Assembly (NCBI GenBank): GCA_019112625.1
Contig: DXIW01000023.1
Coordinates: 1 to 55,345 of the forward strand
Direction: 5' to 3'
From: Candidatus Acutalibacter stercorigallinarum
Lineage (GTDB): Bacteria > Bacillota > Clostridia > Oscillospirales > Acutalibacteraceae
Length of the DNA stretch: 55,345 nt
In this document: in pieces, positions 25,625-33,999 of the stretch
Position numbering within the stretch: the stretch's first letter is position 1
How the letters are laid out: each line of letters opens with the position of its first letter
Notes under the pieces: model-generated
Seen by the model: the letters and a program-made list of their open reading frames with translations, nothing else
What the model was told of the DNA's origin: nothing
The model's database searches: none
Made by a program: the position numbers and the translations under genes

Positions 25625-25676
25625 GCCCCCGGAAGGGGGCTCGTTTTATTATAGCGAAAAAGCGGTCCGGCGTCAA
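25625..25676 (-). promoter_or_regulatory. Promoter and leader hairpin of tRNA-Pro
   Basis: Minus strand -35 TTGACG (25671-25676) and -10 TATAAT (25648-25653) are 17 bases apart, close to the sdaA stop codon. A GCCCCC/GGGGGC hairpin (25625-25640) lies between the start site and the tRNA 5' end and may assist processing. Confidence 0.8.
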
Positions 25677-25678
25677 CC

Positions 25679-26884
25679 TTATTCCGTGTAGACCTTGGCC
25701 AGGCCCCCTTCGCTGGTCTCCCGGTACTTGGAGAACAGGTCCCGGCCGGTCTCGTACATGGTGCGCACCACCACGTCGAAGCTGATCTTCCTGGTGTAGG
25801 TGAGGAAATTGGCCAGGCTCAGGGCGTTGATGGCCCGCATGGCGGCCACGGCGTTGCGCTCGATGCAGGGGATCTGCACCAGGCCGCCGATGGGGTCGCA
25901 GGTGAGGCCCAGGTGGTGCTCCATGGCCACCTCGGCGGCGTACTCGATCTGGTCCAGCTCCATGTGGTACAGCTCGGCCAGGCCCGCGGCGGCCATGGAG
26001 CAGGCGCTGCCCACCTCCGCCTGGCAGCCGCACTCGGCGCCGGAGATGGAGGCGTTGGTCTTGATGATGTTCCCGATGACCCCGGCGGTGGCCAGGGCGT
26101 GGCAGACCTCCGTATCGGAGAAGCCGTGCTGCTCCTGCTTGAAGAGGAGCACAGCGGGCAGGACCCCGGAGGCCCCGCAGGTGGGGGCCGTCACCACCAC
26201 GCCGCCCCCGGCGTTCTCCTCGCTGACGGCGAAGGCGTAGGCACAGACTTTCCGGTTCTCCCGGGTCTCGGCGCTCTCGTCCATATGGCGCTGGCGGATG
26301 AGGTACTTGGCCTTGCGCTGCACCCCCAGGCCGCCGTGGAGCACCCCCTCGGTGTTGAGGCCTGCGTAGACCGTGGCCTTCATCTGCTTCCACACGTCCC
26401 GCAAATAGTCCCAGATCTCCGGGCCCTCGTTCTCCTCCACAAACTGCCAGAGGAATTTGTTGTTCTCCTCGCAGTAGGCCTTGATCTCCCGGAAGGTGGA
26501 GAGGGGGTACACGTCCTGGGGGGCCACCGAAGGCCGGCCCTCAATCTGGATCTTCCCACCGCCCACGCTGAACACCCGCCACCTGCCCAGCAGGCTGTCC
26601 CCCTGGAAGGCCTCCAGGTCCATGGTGTTGGGGTGGGGCAGGCTGTCCTCGGGGGTGGCTGTCTCCCAGAGGATCTCCGCGGGCAGGGGGGCGAAGGCGT
26701 CCACGATGGCCACGTCCGTCAGGTGGCCCTTCCCTGTTTTGGCCAGGGAGCCGTACAGGGCGGCCCGGAAGCGGTCCGCCTGGGGGTACTCCTTTTTGAA
26801 CAGGGCGGCGGCGTGGCTGGGGCCCATGGTGTGGGAGCTGGAGGGCCCCCGGCCGATGCGGTAGAGTTCGCGCAGAGATTCCAT
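25679..26884 (-). CDS. sdaA: L-serine ammonia-lyase (iron-sulfur dependent, single chain)
   Basis: Deaminates L-serine to pyruvate with an oxygen-sensitive [4Fe-4S] cluster. The 401-residue protein starts with the beta domain (YRIGRGPSSSHTMGPSHAA) followed by the alpha domain with cluster-region motifs TAPTCGASGVLPAVLL, GAECGCQAEVGSACSMAAAG and LTCDPIGGLVQIPCIERNA. The start ATG at 26884 has AAGGAG seven bases upstream; an upstream in-frame ATG lies inside the preceding gene. It is the last gene of the HAD-MATE-PHP-GNAT-TolB operon, close to the previous stop. Confidence 0.95.
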   Translation of the reverse strand: MESLRELYRIGRGPSSSHTMGPSHAAALFKKEYPQADRFRAALYGSLAKTGKGHLTDVAIVDAFAPLPAEILWETATPEDSLPHPNTMDLEAFQGDSLLGRWRVFSVGGGKIQIEGRPSVAPQDVYPLSTFREIKAYCEENNKFLWQFVEENEGPEIWDYLRDVWKQMKATVYAGLNTEGVLHGGLGVQRKAKYLIRQRHMDESAETRENRKVCAYAFAVSEENAGGGVVVTAPTCGASGVLPAVLLFKQEQHGFSDTEVCHALATAGVIGNIIKTNASISGAECGCQAEVGSACSMAAAGLAELYHMELDQIEYAAEVAMEHHLGLTCDPIGGLVQIPCIERNAVAAMRAINALSLANFLTYTRKISFDVVVRTMYETGRDLFSKYRETSEGGLAKVYTE

Positions 26885-26888
26885 GTGT

Positions 26889-27761
26889 TTACTCCTTGTA
26901 TCCATAGCTGACGAAGGCAAGCTGCGTCCCGTCCGGGGACCAGCTGTTCACGTTGAGGGTGCCCTGGCCGCCGAAGAGCCGCACCAGGGTCCGGGTGTTC
27001 TCCCCGTCCGCGTCCATCAGGCGGATCTCCACGTGTTTGCAGGGGGGATGGTCCCCGGGGGCCACGTCCCCTTTTTTGTAGGCGATGTAGACCACCTGCT
27101 TCCCGTCCGGGGACAGGTGGGGGAACCAACAGTTGCTCTCCTCGTCCCAGGTCATCCGGGTCTGGTTCCGGCCGCCGGCGTCCATGCGCCACACCTGCAT
27201 CAGGCCGCTGCGGACAGAGTTGAACCAGATGTGCTGCCCATCCGGGCTGTACTCGGGGCCGTCGTCCAGGCCGGGGGCATCGGTGAGGCGGGTCTCTTCG
27301 CCCCCCTCCACCGGCATGGTGTAGATGTCGAACTCCCCGCCGCGCTCCGCGCAGTAGGCCAGGGTCGTTCCGTCCGGGGACCAGCCGTGGAGGTAGCTGG
27401 GGCCCACCGGGGTCACCAGCCGGGGCTCCCCGCCGGAGAGGGGGGCCACATACACCAGGGAGCGGCCCTCCGGCCCGGCGCTGCTGAGGCCCACCTGCCG
27501 CCCGTCGGGGGAGAGCACGTGGTCGTTGTTGCAGCGGGCGGCGGAGCCGGTGTCCACCTTCCGGCTCTCCCCGGAGGCCAGATCGAACAGCCACAGGCTG
27601 CCCCCGGCGTTATACAGCAGGGTGTTCCCATCGGGCAGCCAGTTGGGGGCCTCGATGAGGGAGTCGAACCGTTTGCGCACGGTGCGCTCCCCGGTGGCCA
27701 CGTCCACCGTCTCCAACACTGAATAGACCTGTTCCCAGTAGGGGCGATCCGTTTGCGTCAT
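26889..27761 (-). CDS. TolB-like beta-propeller protein
   Basis: A 290-residue protein made of repeated WD40-like/PD40 blades. The motif SPDG recurs (LSPDGRQVGL, GWSPDGTTLAY, YSPDGQHIWF, LSPDGKQVVY, SWSPDGTQLAF), one per blade. No signal peptide or membrane segment, so it is probably cytosolic, unlike TolB of Gram-negatives. Similar proteins bind or cleave oligosaccharides and some are named oligogalacturonide lyases, but no catalytic residues can be assigned. The start is the fourth codon of the longest frame (ATG at 27761), because GGGAGG is nine bases before it and would overlap the first ATG. Confidence 0.85.
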   Translation of the reverse strand: MTQTDRPYWEQVYSVLETVDVATGERTVRKRFDSLIEAPNWLPDGNTLLYNAGGSLWLFDLASGESRKVDTGSAARCNNDHVLSPDGRQVGLSSAGPEGRSLVYVAPLSGGEPRLVTPVGPSYLHGWSPDGTTLAYCAERGGEFDIYTMPVEGGEETRLTDAPGLDDGPEYSPDGQHIWFNSVRSGLMQVWRMDAGGRNQTRMTWDEESNCWFPHLSPDGKQVVYIAYKKGDVAPGDHPPCKHVEIRLMDADGENTRTLVRLFGGQGTLNVNSWSPDGTQLAFVSYGYKE

Positions 27762-27817
27762 CTTCAACATCCTCCCAGGCTATACAAATTTTATAAAGGG
27801 TTTCCATTTTCCGCCGG

Positions 27818-28207
27818 CTACGTTGCCGGTTTTTCTAACACATAAGACTGCAGGCTCTTCTTGCAGCCGTTTCGCTCGTAAAATCGCTCCGCGCCGGGCT
27901 GGGCGCCGAAAAACAGCAGGGTGGGCGTGTGTTCCTTCGCCAGCTGCAGCAGGCGGCTCCCGATGCCTTGCCTCTGGTGGGAGGGGAGCACCAGCAGCTC
28001 GGTGATGGTGCCGAAAAAATAGCCGTCGGTCAAAAGGCGGAGGCACCCCACCAGGGTCTCCCCGTCGTAAGCGGTGATGTTCGCCGTCCGCTCCAAGGCC
28101 CGCTGGACCTTTTCAGGGTCGTATTCCCCCGCCCAAACCCCATTGGCAAAAGGGATAAACTCCGCCGCGGAAAGTCGTTTATCGTCTACGGTGTACCGGA
28201 TGTCCAT
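27818..28207 (-). CDS. GNAT family N-acetyltransferase
   Basis: A 129-residue acetyltransferase. ITELLVLPSHQRQGIGSRLLQLA contains the acetyl-CoA pyrophosphate loop (Q/R-x-x-G-x-G/A), and FYERNGCKKSLQSYVLEK is the typical last strand-helix. Substrate unknown. The ATG at 28207 follows the PHP gene stop by a few bases; GGGGAG lies 11 bases upstream. Part of the minus-strand operon. Confidence 0.88.
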   Translation of the reverse strand: MDIRYTVDDKRLSAAEFIPFANGVWAGEYDPEKVQRALERTANITAYDGETLVGCLRLLTDGYFFGTITELLVLPSHQRQGIGSRLLQLAKEHTPTLLFFGAQPGAERFYERNGCKKSLQSYVLEKPAT

Positions 28208-28209
28208 GG

Positions 28210-28953
28210 TCACGCCAGCTCCCCGTGGAGGATGAGGCGGCAGTCCCCGGCGCGGAGGGCATCGCACAGCTCCTCCCCGGTGCGGATGGGGGTGGGGAAG
28301 GCCATGCCCGCCTGGCCGATGGACGCGTCGTGGATGGTGTGCACGTCCCCGCCGGAGGTCATGAGCAGGTGGTGCTCCCGGGCCAGCTCCAGGGCCTGGA
28401 GGTTCTCCTCCTCGGTGTTGCCGGCGTTAAAGACCTCCGCCCCGTCCAGGCACTCCGGCCGGGGCTGCACCGTGTCGTCGATATAGTCGGCGTGGCGGTG
28501 GGGGTGGGCCATGACCACCAGGCCCCCGGCCTGGTTTACCACCCGGCGGTACTCCTCCAAGGGCAGCAGGTGCAGGTCCGGGTGGGCCAGGAGGAAGTCC
28601 AGGCCGATGCCGTAGGTGAGCACCTCTTTCCCGGCGCCGTAGTGGTGCTCCAGGCCGAAGAGGACCACAAAGTCCCGGGCCTGCTTTGCCGCCCAGTCCT
28701 TCGCGGCCTGATAGGCGGCCCAGTAGGCCTCCATCTTCTCCTTCCAGGGCAGGCGGCGGTCCACGGCGGAGCTGCCCAGCAGGAAATGGTCGGTGATGAC
28801 CATGCCGGCGTACCCGGCGCTGTAATAGGCCTGGGCAATCTCCTGGGGGGCGTTGTGGGCGCAGGCGCTGCACCAGTTGTTGTGGCAGTGCATCTCGTAG
28901 CGGTACTGGTAGCCCTCTACCGGGCGATGGAACAGCTCTTTCATGGATCTCAT
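28210..28953 (-). CDS. PHP domain metal-dependent hydrolase
   Basis: A 247-residue protein of the polymerase-and-histidinol-phosphatase superfamily. Metal ligands are visible in YEMHCHNNWCSACAHN, VITDHF, LFGLEHHYG, MAHPHRHADY and SGGDVHTIHD, in the order expected for a trinuclear site. It may act as a phosphatase or phosphoesterase. AGGAGG stands seven bases before the ATG at 28953. It overlaps the MATE gene end by four bases, so coupling to the exporter is likely. Substrate not known. Confidence 0.88.
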   Translation of the reverse strand: MRSMKELFHRPVEGYQYRYEMHCHNNWCSACAHNAPQEIAQAYYSAGYAGMVITDHFLLGSSAVDRRLPWKEKMEAYWAAYQAAKDWAAKQARDFVVLFGLEHHYGAGKEVLTYGIGLDFLLAHPDLHLLPLEEYRRVVNQAGGLVVMAHPHRHADYIDDTVQPRPECLDGAEVFNAGNTEEENLQALELAREHHLLMTSGGDVHTIHDASIGQAGMAFPTPIRTGEELCDALRAGDCRLILHGELA

Positions 28954-30377
28954 ACGGCGGCCTCCTGTGTTTTTTTGTCCTTCTCCCCTTCGCCTACCAC
29001 GTTCCTAGCCCAGATGCCCGAGTGGAGCATCACCGCGCCGATGACAGCCTTGATGATGTCCGCCGCGGAGACGCAGAAGAACACCCACACCACCGGCAGC
29101 CCGGTGAAGGTGCACAGGCAGAAGGCGATGGGCAGGCACACCACCCAGGTGTACACGCAGTCGAAGAGGAAGGTGATGAAGGTCATGCCACCGGAGCGGA
29201 TGGTGAAGTAGGTGCCCTGGGTGTAGGCGGACAGGGGCAGGAACGCCCCGGAGATCATCAGCAGGTGGGTGGCGGTCTGGCGGACGGCGGCCTCGGTGTT
29301 ATAGATATAGGGGATGAAGGGGGACACCCCTACGATCAGCAAACCGATGAGGGCGTTTACCGTCACACTGAAGAACAGCAGCTTGCGCACTGTGTCCTTG
29401 GCGCCCTGGATGTCCCCCGCCCCCAGGAGCTGCCCGGACAGGATGCCGATGGCGTTGCCCATGGCGGACATGACGATGGCGAACAGGTTCCACACCGTGG
29501 AGTTGATGTTGGTGGCGGCCACGGCCTCCAATCCCCGGGAGGAGTAGCACATGTTCACCATGGCGGTGCCGATGGACCAGAAGGTCTCGTTGAGGAGCAG
29601 GGGCGTGCCGGTGACGGCGATGCGCTTTACTAAGCTCAGGGGCACCCGGAAGTCCCGGAACAGCCCCCGCAGGAAGGGGAACTGCCTGCGGTGCACGTAG
29701 GTGCGCAGCAGCAGGTAGCCCATCTCGGCGTACCGGGCGATGACCGTGGCCAGGGCCGCGCCGGCCACCCCCATTCGGGGGAAGCCGAAGCTGCCGTAGA
29801 TGAGCAGGTAGTTGCCGGTCAGGTTCACGCAGATGGCGATGACGCTGGCCACCATGGGGGAAAAGGTCTCCCCCACGTCCCGCAGGGTGCTGGAGAAGCA
29901 CTGGTTGATGGCAAAGGGCAAAAGCCCGAAGAGCATGATGGCGATGTACTCCTCGGCGTAGCCCAAAGTGGCGGCGATCTCCTCCGGGGAGGAGGCCTCC
30001 TCGTTTAGGTACAGGGAGAACAGCTCCCGGCCGAACAGCAGGAACACCAGGATGCCCAGGGCGGTGACCGCCACGGAGAACACCAGCCGGAACCGCAGGG
30101 TGTCCCGCACTCCCTCCTGGTCCCCCTTGCCGAAGAACTGGGCCCCGAAGATAGAGGCCCCGGACAGTCCCCCGAAGATGGTGAGGTTGAAGATAAAGAC
30201 GATCTGGTTGACGATGGCCACGCCGCTCATGGGGGTGGTGCCCAGGCGGCCCACCATCACGTTGTCCAGCAGGTTGACGAACTGGGTGATGCCCTGCTGG
30301 ACGATCATGGGCACCAGAAGGGCCAGCACCGAGGCATAAAAGGCCCGGGTGCCGATAAATTTTTTCCGAAAACTCAT
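28950..30377 (-). CDS. MATE family multidrug exporter
   Basis: A 475-residue integral membrane protein with about 12 hydrophobic helices. LVPMIVQQGITQFVNLLDN and VMVGRLGTTPMSGVAIVNQI are the MATE N-terminal signature (VD.xxVG-like); the second half repeats the fold. It would export cationic compounds using a Na+ or H+ gradient. The ribosome site is weak (GAGAGTGG at a distance). Sits between a HAD and a PHP hydrolase gene in one operon. Confidence 0.93.
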   Translation of the reverse strand: MSFRKKFIGTRAFYASVLALLVPMIVQQGITQFVNLLDNVMVGRLGTTPMSGVAIVNQIVFIFNLTIFGGLSGASIFGAQFFGKGDQEGVRDTLRFRLVFSVAVTALGILVFLLFGRELFSLYLNEEASSPEEIAATLGYAEEYIAIMLFGLLPFAINQCFSSTLRDVGETFSPMVASVIAICVNLTGNYLLIYGSFGFPRMGVAGAALATVIARYAEMGYLLLRTYVHRRQFPFLRGLFRDFRVPLSLVKRIAVTGTPLLLNETFWSIGTAMVNMCYSSRGLEAVAATNINSTVWNLFAIVMSAMGNAIGILSGQLLGAGDIQGAKDTVRKLLFFSVTVNALIGLLIVGVSPFIPYIYNTEAAVRQTATHLLMISGAFLPLSAYTQGTYFTIRSGGMTFITFLFDCVYTWVVCLPIAFCLCTFTGLPVVWVFFCVSAADIIKAVIGAVMLHSGIWARNVVGEGEKDKKTQEAAV

Positions 30378-30419
30378 AGGGTATGTTCCACTCTCTTTCT
30401 CCAGGCTAAAAAAGCGGCC

Positions 30420-31124
30420 TCACTCCAGCAGGCCAAAAAGGCCCTGGGCCACGTCCTCCTCCGGGGCGAGCTTCGCGATGAGCTCCCCGTAGTCCCGCAG
30501 GTACAGGTCCGCCGCCCGGGCGATGCCGTCGGGGGTCTCCCCCTGGCCCTTGCCCTGGGTGGAGATGGCGTCCTCCATGGCCACCACCGAAAAGCCCGCC
30601 GCCTTGGCGGTGTGGATGGCATAGGCGGAGTCCTCGAACACCACGCTCTCCCGGGCCGTGGCCCCAAACTGCTCCGCGCAGTGCAGGAAGATGTCCGGGT
30701 GCTCCTTGCTTTTGCCCACCTCCCCGCAGGTGGTGAACAGGTCCACGAAGGGCAGCATGCCCAGGCGTTCCAGGGCCAGGACCACCCCCTCCCGGTTGGA
30801 GGCGGTGGCCACGGCCACGGGGATGCGGTTCTCGTGGAGCAGCTCCAAAAACTCCCTGGCGTGGGGCTTCTCCCCCACCCGGGCGCGGTAGCCGTTTATT
30901 GCGCACTGGCCCAGCTCCGCCACGATCTCCTCCACAGTGCCCGCGGCACCCAGGCTCTGGTAGTAGGCCGCGCACTGCTCCAGGCTCAGCCGGTTCAAGG
31001 TATTGTGCAGGCCCGCCGGGGCATCTATCCCCTTTTGGGCCGCGTATTCGTAGGTGATGTCCCGCCACATGGGCATGGAGTCCAGCAGCGTGCCGTCGGC
31101 GTCAAAAATGGCGCATCGGATCAT
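30420..31124 (-). CDS. HAD superfamily phosphatase (beta-phosphoglucomutase-like)
   Basis: A 234-residue haloacid-dehalogenase protein with motif I FDADGTLLDSMPMW, a helical cap, motif II VATASNREGV, motif III lysine in GEVGKSKEHPDIF and motif IV VFEDSAYAIHTAKAAG. This is the subfamily of beta-phosphoglucomutase and related sugar phosphatases; substrate unknown. GGAGGG precedes the ATG. First gene of the minus-strand operon, behind a near-consensus promoter. Confidence 0.92.
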   Translation of the reverse strand: MIRCAIFDADGTLLDSMPMWRDITYEYAAQKGIDAPAGLHNTLNRLSLEQCAAYYQSLGAAGTVEEIVAELGQCAINGYRARVGEKPHAREFLELLHENRIPVAVATASNREGVVLALERLGMLPFVDLFTTCGEVGKSKEHPDIFLHCAEQFGATARESVVFEDSAYAIHTAKAAGFSVVAMEDAISTQGKGQGETPDGIARAADLYLRDYGELIAKLAPEEDVAQGLFGLLE

Positions 31125-31159
31125 CCCGGTCCCTCCCCGAAAAAATCGTAGTTGGATTT

Positions 31160-31188
31160 AGTATAGCACATGGAAAAAAAGGATTCAA
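31160..31188 (-). promoter_or_regulatory. Promoter of the HAD-MATE-PHP-GNAT-TolB-sdaA operon
   Basis: Minus strand -35 TTGAAT (31183-31188) and -10 TATACT (31160-31165) with 17-base spacing and a TGC extended -10. It lies about 40 bases before the HAD start codon. Confidence 0.82.
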
Positions 31189-31192
31189 CCGG

Positions 31193-31232
31193 CGGAAAAA
31201 AAGAAAAGAGGCTGCTGCCTGCGGCAACAGCC
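31193..31232 (-). terminator. Terminator of the small lipoprotein gene
   Basis: Minus strand stem GGCTGTTGCC/GGCAGCAGCC (31210-31232, loop GCA, one G-T pair) followed by TCTTTTCTTTTT, just after the lipoprotein stop. Confidence 0.88.
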
Positions 31233-31237
31233 CCTGC

Positions 31238-31498
31238 TCACCGGGAGCGGGCCCGGTCCCCGGCGGAGGAGAGCTCCTCGTCCACACGGGAGCCGGCGGA
31301 CTCCTCGAAAAAGGACTCCACCCGGCTGGCGGCGTCCTTCGCGCCCTCCTCCACCCGGCTGACCGTCTCGCTCACCGCGTCCTCCGCCCTGGAAACAGCT
31401 TCGGACACCGTGTCTTTCACCTCGCCGTCCCCGCAGCCCGCCAGGCCTAAGGCCAGCAGGGCGCAGAGGGCCACGGCAAATAACCGATTTTTCCTCAT
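31238..31498 (-). CDS. Small predicted lipoprotein
   Basis: An 86-residue protein. MRKNRLFAVALCALLALGLAGC is a lipoprotein signal with lipobox LAGC, so the mature chain would be anchored to the membrane by its Cys. The rest is an Ala/Glu/Ser-rich, probably helical segment with imperfect heptad-like repeats of VSEAVSRAED and VSETVSRVEEGAKDAASRVE, reminiscent of apolipoprotein-like or stress proteins. Starts after AAAGGAAG. Function unknown. It stands alone with a terminator. Confidence 0.78.
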   Translation of the reverse strand: MRKNRLFAVALCALLALGLAGCGDGEVKDTVSEAVSRAEDAVSETVSRVEEGAKDAASRVESFFEESAGSRVDEELSSAGDRARSR

Positions 31499-31608
31499 CA
31501 CGCAGGCTTCCTTTCCGGCCCGAGGGCCACAGGCTGGCTGCCCGGCGCACACCGGGGAGCCATTCCCTAGCCTTCCCCGGCCGGGGGACAAAAATACGGG
31601 GCGGGCGA

Positions 31609-31637
31609 TTGCAAAAAATTCCCGGAAATGATAGAAT
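31609..31637 (+). promoter_or_regulatory. Promoter of the sugar kinase gene
   Basis: -35 TTGCAA (31609-31614) and -10 TAGAAT (31632-31637), 17 bases apart, about 30 bases before the start codon. Confidence 0.7.
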
Positions 31638-31667
31638 TTCTTAAAAAGATCGTAAGGACGTGAGCCT

Positions 31668-32597
31668 ATGATGATAGCAACGGTCACCTTGAACCCCGCC
31701 CTGGACTACCTGGTGAGCCCGGCGGCCTTCGCCCTGGGGGAGATCAACCGCTACGCGAAGTACACCTGCGCCCCGGGGGGCAAGGGCATCAACGTGTCCC
31801 TGCTCCTGGCCTCCCTGGGGGCACAGACCCGGGCTTTGGCCATCGCCGCCGGGTTTTCCGGGAAAGAGGTGGCCCGCCTTTTGGAGGAGAAGGGCTGCCC
31901 GGCGGACTTTCTCTTCCTGCCCCAGGGGCAGACCCGCATCAACGTGAAGGTGAGCCCGCCTGGCGGCCCGGAGACGGACTTAAACGGCGAGGGCCCGGAC
32001 ATCCCCCTTGCGGCGGTGGGGGAGCTTGCGGAGAAGCTGGCCGCCCTGGCCCCCGGGGACATGGTAGTGCTGGCGGGCAGCGTGCCCCCCTCCCTGCCCC
32101 GGGACGTGTACGCCACACTCCTGGAGCCCCTGGCCGCCCGGGGGGTGCAGGCGGTGGTGGACACCACCGGGGAGGCCCTGCTGGCCGCCCTGCCCTGCCG
32201 CCCCTTCCTGGTAAAGCCCAACCTGGAGGAGCTGGGGGAGCTGTTCGGCGTGGAGATCGCCACGGTGGAGGAGGCCAAGGAGTACGGGAAGCTGCTCCAG
32301 GAGAAGGGGGCCCGGAACGTGGTGGTCTCCATGGGGGCCAAGGGCGCCATGCTCCTGGAGGAGGGGGGCCGGTGCCTCTTCTGCCACGGGGTGCGGGGGC
32401 ACACGGTGTCCACCGTGGGAGCCGGGGACTCCCTGGTGGCCGGGTTCCTCTACGGCTGGCAGCTCCACGGCACCCTGGAGGGGGCGTTCCGCTGGGGCAT
32501 GGCCGCCGGGGCCGCCACGGCCTTCTGCGCGGGCATCGCCACAGGGGACGAGGTAAAGCGCCTGTACCCCCAGGTGGGGAACCCCTATCCCGCCTGA
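31668..32597 (+). CDS. 1-phosphofructokinase family sugar kinase
   Basis: A 309-residue PfkB-fold kinase. ATVTLNPALDYLV at the N-terminus, APGGKGINVSLLLASLG and VSTVGAGDSLVAGFLYG, with the catalytic Asp near residue 254, are diagnostic of 1-phosphofructokinase/tagatose-6-phosphate kinase (LacC). No fructose PTS or regulator gene is next to it, so the substrate (fructose 1-phosphate or tagatose 6-phosphate) is open. Two ATGs are adjacent (31668 and 31671); AAGGA precedes them. It has its own promoter and the next gene also has its own. Confidence 0.92.
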   Translation: MMIATVTLNPALDYLVSPAAFALGEINRYAKYTCAPGGKGINVSLLLASLGAQTRALAIAAGFSGKEVARLLEEKGCPADFLFLPQGQTRINVKVSPPGGPETDLNGEGPDIPLAAVGELAEKLAALAPGDMVVLAGSVPPSLPRDVYATLLEPLAARGVQAVVDTTGEALLAALPCRPFLVKPNLEELGELFGVEIATVEEAKEYGKLLQEKGARNVVVSMGAKGAMLLEEGGRCLFCHGVRGHTVSTVGAGDSLVAGFLYGWQLHGTLEGAFRWGMAAGAATAFCAGIATGDEVKRLYPQVGNPYPA

Positions 32598-32627
32598 GGG
32601 GAATCCGGCAGAAGCAACAGATTCCAG

Positions 32628-32656
32628 TTGACACCAGGGGCCATTCCACGTACAAT
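32628..32656 (+). promoter_or_regulatory. Promoter of the xpaC-telA operon
   Basis: -35 TTGACA (32628-32633) and -10 TACAAT (32651-32656) at 17-base spacing, nearly consensus. Confidence 0.88.
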
Positions 32657-32712
32657 AGAGATAAGTGATGCGGGGGCCGCCCGGCCTTTTGCGTGAACAA
32701 GGGAGAACGGAC

Positions 32713-33969
32713 ATGACGAACAAAAACGAACGCCCTGTGGAAGAGGAGCTGCGCTCCTCCCAGGTATATAGGACCCTCACCGGGTCGGGCATCCCCCTGG
32801 CGGGCAAGCTGGCCCAGGGCCTGGGCAAAGCCGCCCAAGGGGTGGACAGCGCCCTGACCGGGGTGTTCCCCGTGGTGAAAAAGGCCGCCCGCTCCGCGGT
32901 GTACCGCCAGGCGGGATGGCAGCAGAACCCTGCGGGGCAGGCCCAGCCCGGGCAGCCCTACGCCCAGCAGGGCCAGAATCCCCAGAACACCCAGTATGCC
33001 CAAAACGGCCAGGCCTCCCAGAACGCCCAGCGGGCCCCGGGGGCCGGGCAGCAGGGGGCGGCTTCCTCCCAGGCAGGGCAGGACGCCGGGTATTACCGCT
33101 ACAGCTACCAATACCGCTACACCCCCCAGGGGAATCCCGCCCAGCAAGCCCAAAGCCAGCAGGCCCAGCGCCCTGCTCAGGGGCAGCAGCCCCAGGGACA
33201 GCAAGCTCAGCAGCCCGCCCAAGGACAGCGGCCCCAGGGACAGCCCCATCCCGCCCCGGCGGCGGCCCAGCAGCCCATGAAGCTGGTGCACACCGGCAGC
33301 CCGGCGAAGTTCTACCTCACCGGGGGCGCGGCGATCCTCTACGCCCTGGTGGGGCCCATGAACCAGCCCTACCACTTCCTGATCTTCGCCGTGGTGCTGG
33401 TGCTGGTGTTCCTCCTCTCCAGCGTGCTGTTCAAGGGGAAGAAGAAATTCGTCCCCATCGAGCCGGAGAAGCCCAAGGAGGAGCCCAAGGCCAAGGAGGA
33501 GAAAGAGGAAAAGGCCTCCTCCACCGGGGACCCGGAGGTGGACAAGCTCATCCAGGAGGGCAAGGAGTACCTGAAAAAGTTGCGGGCCGCCGACGACGCC
33601 ATCCCCGACGAGACACTTTCCGCAGACATTACCCGCATGGAAAAGGCCTCGGCGGACATCTTCCGCTTTATCGGCGAGCACCCGGAAAAGGCCCCGGAGA
33701 TCCGGAAATTTATGAACTACTACCTGCCCACCACCCTAAAGCTCTTAAACAGCTACCAGCGGCTCTCCAGCCAGTCGGTGAAGGGGGAGACCATCTCCTC
33801 CACCCTGTTCAATATCGCGGGGATGATGCACACTGTGGCCAACGCCTTCGAGAAGCAGCTGGACTCCCTGTTTGCCGACGAAGCTATGGATATCTCCGCG
33901 GACATCACCGTGTTCGAGACCCTTTTGAAACAGGAGGGCTTCGTGGAGGAGACCAAGGCCAAAAAATAA
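32713..33969 (+). CDS. xpaC: XpaC-like (5-bromo-4-chloroindolyl phosphate hydrolysis) membrane protein
   Basis: A 418-residue protein. Residues about 1-65 are a basic amphipathic start, about 70-195 a Gln/Pro/Ala/Gly-rich low-complexity region (many QG, QQ and QP repeats), then two hydrophobic helices (FYLTGGAAILYALVG; FLIFAVVLVLVFLLSSVLF), a Lys/Glu-rich coil and a helical C-terminal domain of the XpaC family (DPEVDKLIQEGKEYLKKLR onward). XpaC usually neighbours TelA. The ATG at 32713 follows GGGAGAACGGAC; an earlier frame start lies before the ribosome site and is rejected. Confidence 0.85.
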   Translation: MTNKNERPVEEELRSSQVYRTLTGSGIPLAGKLAQGLGKAAQGVDSALTGVFPVVKKAARSAVYRQAGWQQNPAGQAQPGQPYAQQGQNPQNTQYAQNGQASQNAQRAPGAGQQGAASSQAGQDAGYYRYSYQYRYTPQGNPAQQAQSQQAQRPAQGQQPQGQQAQQPAQGQRPQGQPHPAPAAAQQPMKLVHTGSPAKFYLTGGAAILYALVGPMNQPYHFLIFAVVLVLVFLLSSVLFKGKKKFVPIEPEKPKEEPKAKEEKEEKASSTGDPEVDKLIQEGKEYLKKLRAADDAIPDETLSADITRMEKASADIFRFIGEHPEKAPEIRKFMNYYLPTTLKLLNSYQRLSSQSVKGETISSTLFNIAGMMHTVANAFEKQLDSLFADEAMDISADITVFETLLKQEGFVEETKAKK

Positions 33970-33999
33970 AGAACGAATTTTGCGAGAGGATGGTACCCT

